Assembly (NCBI GenBank): GCA_963781785.1
Contig: CAWAHD010000002.1
Location: forward strand, 5,084,001 to 5,148,000
Direction of reading: 5' to 3'
Length of the DNA stretch: 64,000 nt
Source of the DNA: CAWAHD01 sp963781785
GTDB lineage: Bacteria; Planctomycetota; Planctomycetia; Isosphaerales; Isosphaeraceae
Part shown: positions 61,911 to 64,000 of the stretch, piece after piece
Position numbering within the stretch: position 1 is the stretch's first letter
Layout of the letters: every line of letters begins with the position of its first letter
Notes under the pieces: generated by a model
Told to the model about the DNA's origin: nothing
Database searches by the model: none
Seen by the model: only the letters and a program-made list of their open reading frames with translations
Program-made: the position numbers and the translations under genes

Positions 61911-63326
61911 TCAGCCCACCGAGCCTTCCATCTGAAGCTGAATGAGCTTGTTCATCTCGACGGCGTATTCCATGGGCAGCTCTTTGACCAGGGGCTCGAT
62001 GAACCCGCTGACGATCAGGGTAGACGCCTCGGCCTCGGAGAGCCCGCGGCTCCGCAAGTAGAAGAGCTGTTCCTCGCCGATCTTGGAGACGCTGGCCTCA
62101 TGGCCGATCTTGACGTCGTCCTCGTCGATCTCGATGTAGGGGTACGTGTCGGAACGGCTGCGCTCGTCGAGGATCAAGGCGTCGCAGACGACGTTGGACT
62201 TGGAGCCCTTGGCGCCACTCGCGACTTTCAACAGGCCGCGGTAGCTGGCCCGGCCGCCGTTCTTGCTGATGCTCTTGGAGATGATCCGCGAGCTGGTGTA
62301 AGGCGCGGCGTGGACGACCTTGCCGCCGGCGTCCTGGTGCTGGCCCTTGCCCGCAAATGCGATCGACAGGATCTCGCCCCGGGCCCCCTTGCCCATCATG
62401 TAGACCGACGGGTATTTCATCGTGAGCCTGCTGCCCAGGTTGCCGTCGACCCATTCCATCAGAGAGTCTTCATAGGCCATCGCCCGCTTGGTCACCAGGT
62501 TGTAAATGTTGTTGGCCCAGTTTTGAATGGTGGTGTACCGGCACCGCCCGTGCTTCTTGACGACGATCTCGACGACCGCGGAATGCAGGCTCTCGGAGGT
62601 GTAGATCGGCGCCGTGCACCCTTCAACATAGTGGACCTGCGCCCCTTCCTCGATGATGATCAGGGTGCGCTCGAACTGCCCCATATTCTCGGCGTTGATC
62701 CGGAAGTAGGCCTGCAGCGGAATGTCGACCTTGACGCCGGCCGGGATATAGACGAACGATCCGCCGCTCCATACCGCCGAGTTGAGCGCGGCGAACTTGT
62801 TGTCTTCGATGGGGATGATCGTCCCGAAGTACTGCTTGACCAGATCGGGGTGCTCGCGGACGGCCGTGTCGGTATCGACGAAGATGACTCCCTTTTTCTG
62901 GAGGTCTTCGCGGAGGCTGTGATAGACGACCTCCGATTCGTACTGAGCGCCGACACCGGCCAGGAACTTGCGTTCGGCTTCGGGGATGCCCAGCTTGTCG
63001 AAGGTGTTCTTGATCTCGGCCGGGACGTCGTCCCAGGTCTTTCCCTGGCGGTCGGCGGCCTTCATGTAGTAGTGGATGTCGTCGAAGTTGAGGGTCGACA
63101 GATCGCCGCCCCAGACCGGGGTGGGCTTCTGGTAGAAGACATCGAGCGCCTTGAGACGGAACTCGCGCATCCAGTCCGGCTCGTGCTTCATTTCCGAGAT
63201 CTGGCAGACGATGTCGCGGGTCAATCCGCGGCCGCTCTTGAACGAGTAGTTCGCTTCGGAGTCGTGGAAGCCGTACTTGTAGTCGTCTTTGATTCCGGCA
63301 ACCTGGAGATTCAAGTCGGTTGACAT
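61911..63326 (-). CDS. sufB: Fe-S cluster assembly protein SufB
   Basis: ATG 63326 begins MSTDLNLQVAGIKDDYKYGF. The 471-residue protein carries the standard SufB segments: KSGRGLTRDIVCQISEMKHE, VPAEIKNTFDKLGIPEAERK, SAVWSGGSFVYIPAGVKVDI, GAQVHYVEGCTAPIYTSESL, the region RTLIIIEEG, SKNGGRASYRGLLKVASGAK and DEDDVKIGHEASVSKIGEEQ. SufB receives sulfur and is the scaffold for de novo cluster assembly. It lies 15 bases downstream of sufC and upstream of sufD, with no frameshift. Confidence 0.97.
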   Translation of the reverse strand: MSTDLNLQVAGIKDDYKYGFHDSEANYSFKSGRGLTRDIVCQISEMKHEPDWMREFRLKALDVFYQKPTPVWGGDLSTLNFDDIHYYMKAADRQGKTWDDVPAEIKNTFDKLGIPEAERKFLAGVGAQYESEVVYHSLREDLQKKGVIFVDTDTAVREHPDLVKQYFGTIIPIEDNKFAALNSAVWSGGSFVYIPAGVKVDIPLQAYFRINAENMGQFERTLIIIEEGAQVHYVEGCTAPIYTSESLHSAVVEIVVKKHGRCRYTTIQNWANNIYNLVTKRAMAYEDSLMEWVDGNLGSRLTMKYPSVYMMGKGARGEILSIAFAGKGQHQDAGGKVVHAAPYTSSRIISKSISKNGGRASYRGLLKVASGAKGSKSNVVCDALILDERSRSDTYPYIEIDEDDVKIGHEASVSKIGEEQLFYLRSRGLSEAEASTLIVSGFIEPLVKELPMEYAVEMNKLIQLQMEGSVG

Positions 63327-63341
63327 GCTGGAAAGTCCCTT

Positions 63342-64000
63342 CTATTGAGCGACGGCTTTCAAGGGGGTTGCCGCCGCGACGGGGGTGATCTCGTCTTCGT
63401 CGCTGGCGGCGTCGGGGTGCTTCTCGCGAACCCAATCGTAGCCGTGGTCCTCGAGGTGCTGGACCAGGTCGGGCCCGCCGCTTTCGACAATCCGGCCGCC
63501 GAAGAGCACGTGGACGAGCTGCGGCTTGATGTAGTTCAAGATCCGCTTGTAGTGGGTGATGACCAGGATGCCCGTGCCGTGCTTCTTGGCCACGCGATTG
63601 ACCCCTTCCGAGACGATGCGGACGGCATCGATATCCAGGCCGCTGTCGGTCTCGTCAAGGATGGCGAAGCTGGGCCGGAGCATGGCGAGCTGGAGGATCT
63701 CGGCGCGCTTCTTCTCGCCGCCTGAGAATCCTTCGTTCAAGTAGCGGCGGGCGAATTCCTGGTCGACGCCGAGCTCGTCCATCTGCTCGCGCAGCTCCTT
63801 GCGGAAGTCGCGCATCGGGATCAGGTCTTCGCCTTCCTTGCGGCCGGGATTGCGGACGTTGGTCACGGCGTGCCGCAGGAAGTTGGCCACCGAGACCCCC
63901 GGGATCGACGTCGGGTACTGAAAAGCCAGGAACAAACCCGCCTTGGCCCGTTCGTCGGGCTCGAGGGCCAGCAGGTCCATCTCCGTCGAGCTTGACGGAG
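63342..64000 (-). CDS. sufC: Fe-S cluster assembly ATPase SufC, N-terminus beyond window
   Basis: The visible part covers most of the ABC ATPase: DLLALEPDERAKAGLFLAFQ with the Q-loop, NEGFSGGEKKRAEILQLAML (the SufC ABC signature), FAILDETDSGLDIDAVRIVS (Walker B with D-loop) and GILVITHYKRILNYIKPQLV (H-loop). The Walker A region, about 55-60 residues, lies beyond 64000; an ATG at 63980 is internal. The C-terminal extension is short and acidic, then Ala-rich. SufC drives the SufBC2D complex by ATP hydrolysis. It is the first suf gene seen here; sufS or a regulator may lie upstream. Confidence 0.95.
   Translation of the reverse strand, partial: PSSSTEMDLLALEPDERAKAGLFLAFQYPTSIPGVSVANFLRHAVTNVRNPGRKEGEDLIPMRDFRKELREQMDELGVDQEFARRYLNEGFSGGEKKRAEILQLAMLRPSFAILDETDSGLDIDAVRIVSEGVNRVAKKHGTGILVITHYKRILNYIKPQLVHVLFGGRIVESGGPDLVQHLEDHGYDWVREKHPDAASDEDEITPVAAATPLKAVAQ

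Noticed and set aside
61863..63323. 486-codon plus-strand frame opposite sufB
   Set aside because: It is antisense to a full SufB; composition is Asp/Val/Gly-rich shadow.

Overview
The window looks like a chromosomal segment of a planctomycete, probably from or near the family Isosphaeraceae (Singulisphaera/Paludisphaera-like). This is inferred from the mix of families, not from a marker gene. The evidence is high GC content, exported proteins opening with the planctomycete LEPR-XLL-type leader, a PEP-CTERM protein, a PVC-type heme-binding dehydrogenase with HEAT repeats, an arylsulfatase, a sigma factor fused to an exported sensor-like half, and a lipid A gene showing an outer membrane.

Layout. 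1-2823 (minus): an exported beta-helix protein running off the left edge. 3128-3726 (minus): an ECF-like sigma factor. 4484-22873 (plus): one giant surface protein of about 6,130 residues, carrying a novel-looking internal repeat, SdrD-type B domains, a beta-helix, FG-GAP, PKD and RTX blocks, a metzincin-type HExxHxxGxxH protease, a PPC-like domain and a dockerin-like end. 23051-26335: a PEP-CTERM protein, an IS110 transposase and a repeat-rich stretch. 26405-31742 (minus): an MFS transporter and a PVC-type dehydrogenase. 32321-35200: rbfA, a truncated membrane protein, rtcA and a lipoprotein. 35581-42782: a DegP-like protease, a sulfatase interrupted in frame by repeats, a Uma2 remnant and a sigma-sensor fusion. 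43203-48447 (minus): a pentapeptide/ion-channel protein, an RNase Z-like hydrolase, a CE15-like esterase and a second esterase. 48738-52745 (minus): a hybrid histidine kinase translationally coupled to a GGDEF response regulator. 53809-57806: lpxB, a degenerate NtrC-like regulator and a CI/LexA-like repressor with a lost catalytic serine. 58245-64000 (minus): a suf iron-sulfur cluster operon in the order sufC-sufB-sufD-sulfurtransferase-sufE-Rieske-sufT, with no sufS visible.

A major caution: twelve single-base frameshifts interrupt ten otherwise intact genes, including housekeeping sufD. In every case adding or removing one base (three in the giant gene) restores a reading frame whose length is a multiple of three, and several sit in homopolymers. 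I read these as sequence errors rather than gene decay and annotate the genes as whole. The more biological oddities are the giant protease-adhesin, the duplicated export leader in front of it, the six-copy GC-rich palindromic repeat that has been absorbed in frame into a sulfatase, and the family-level departures in the regulators and the suf operon.
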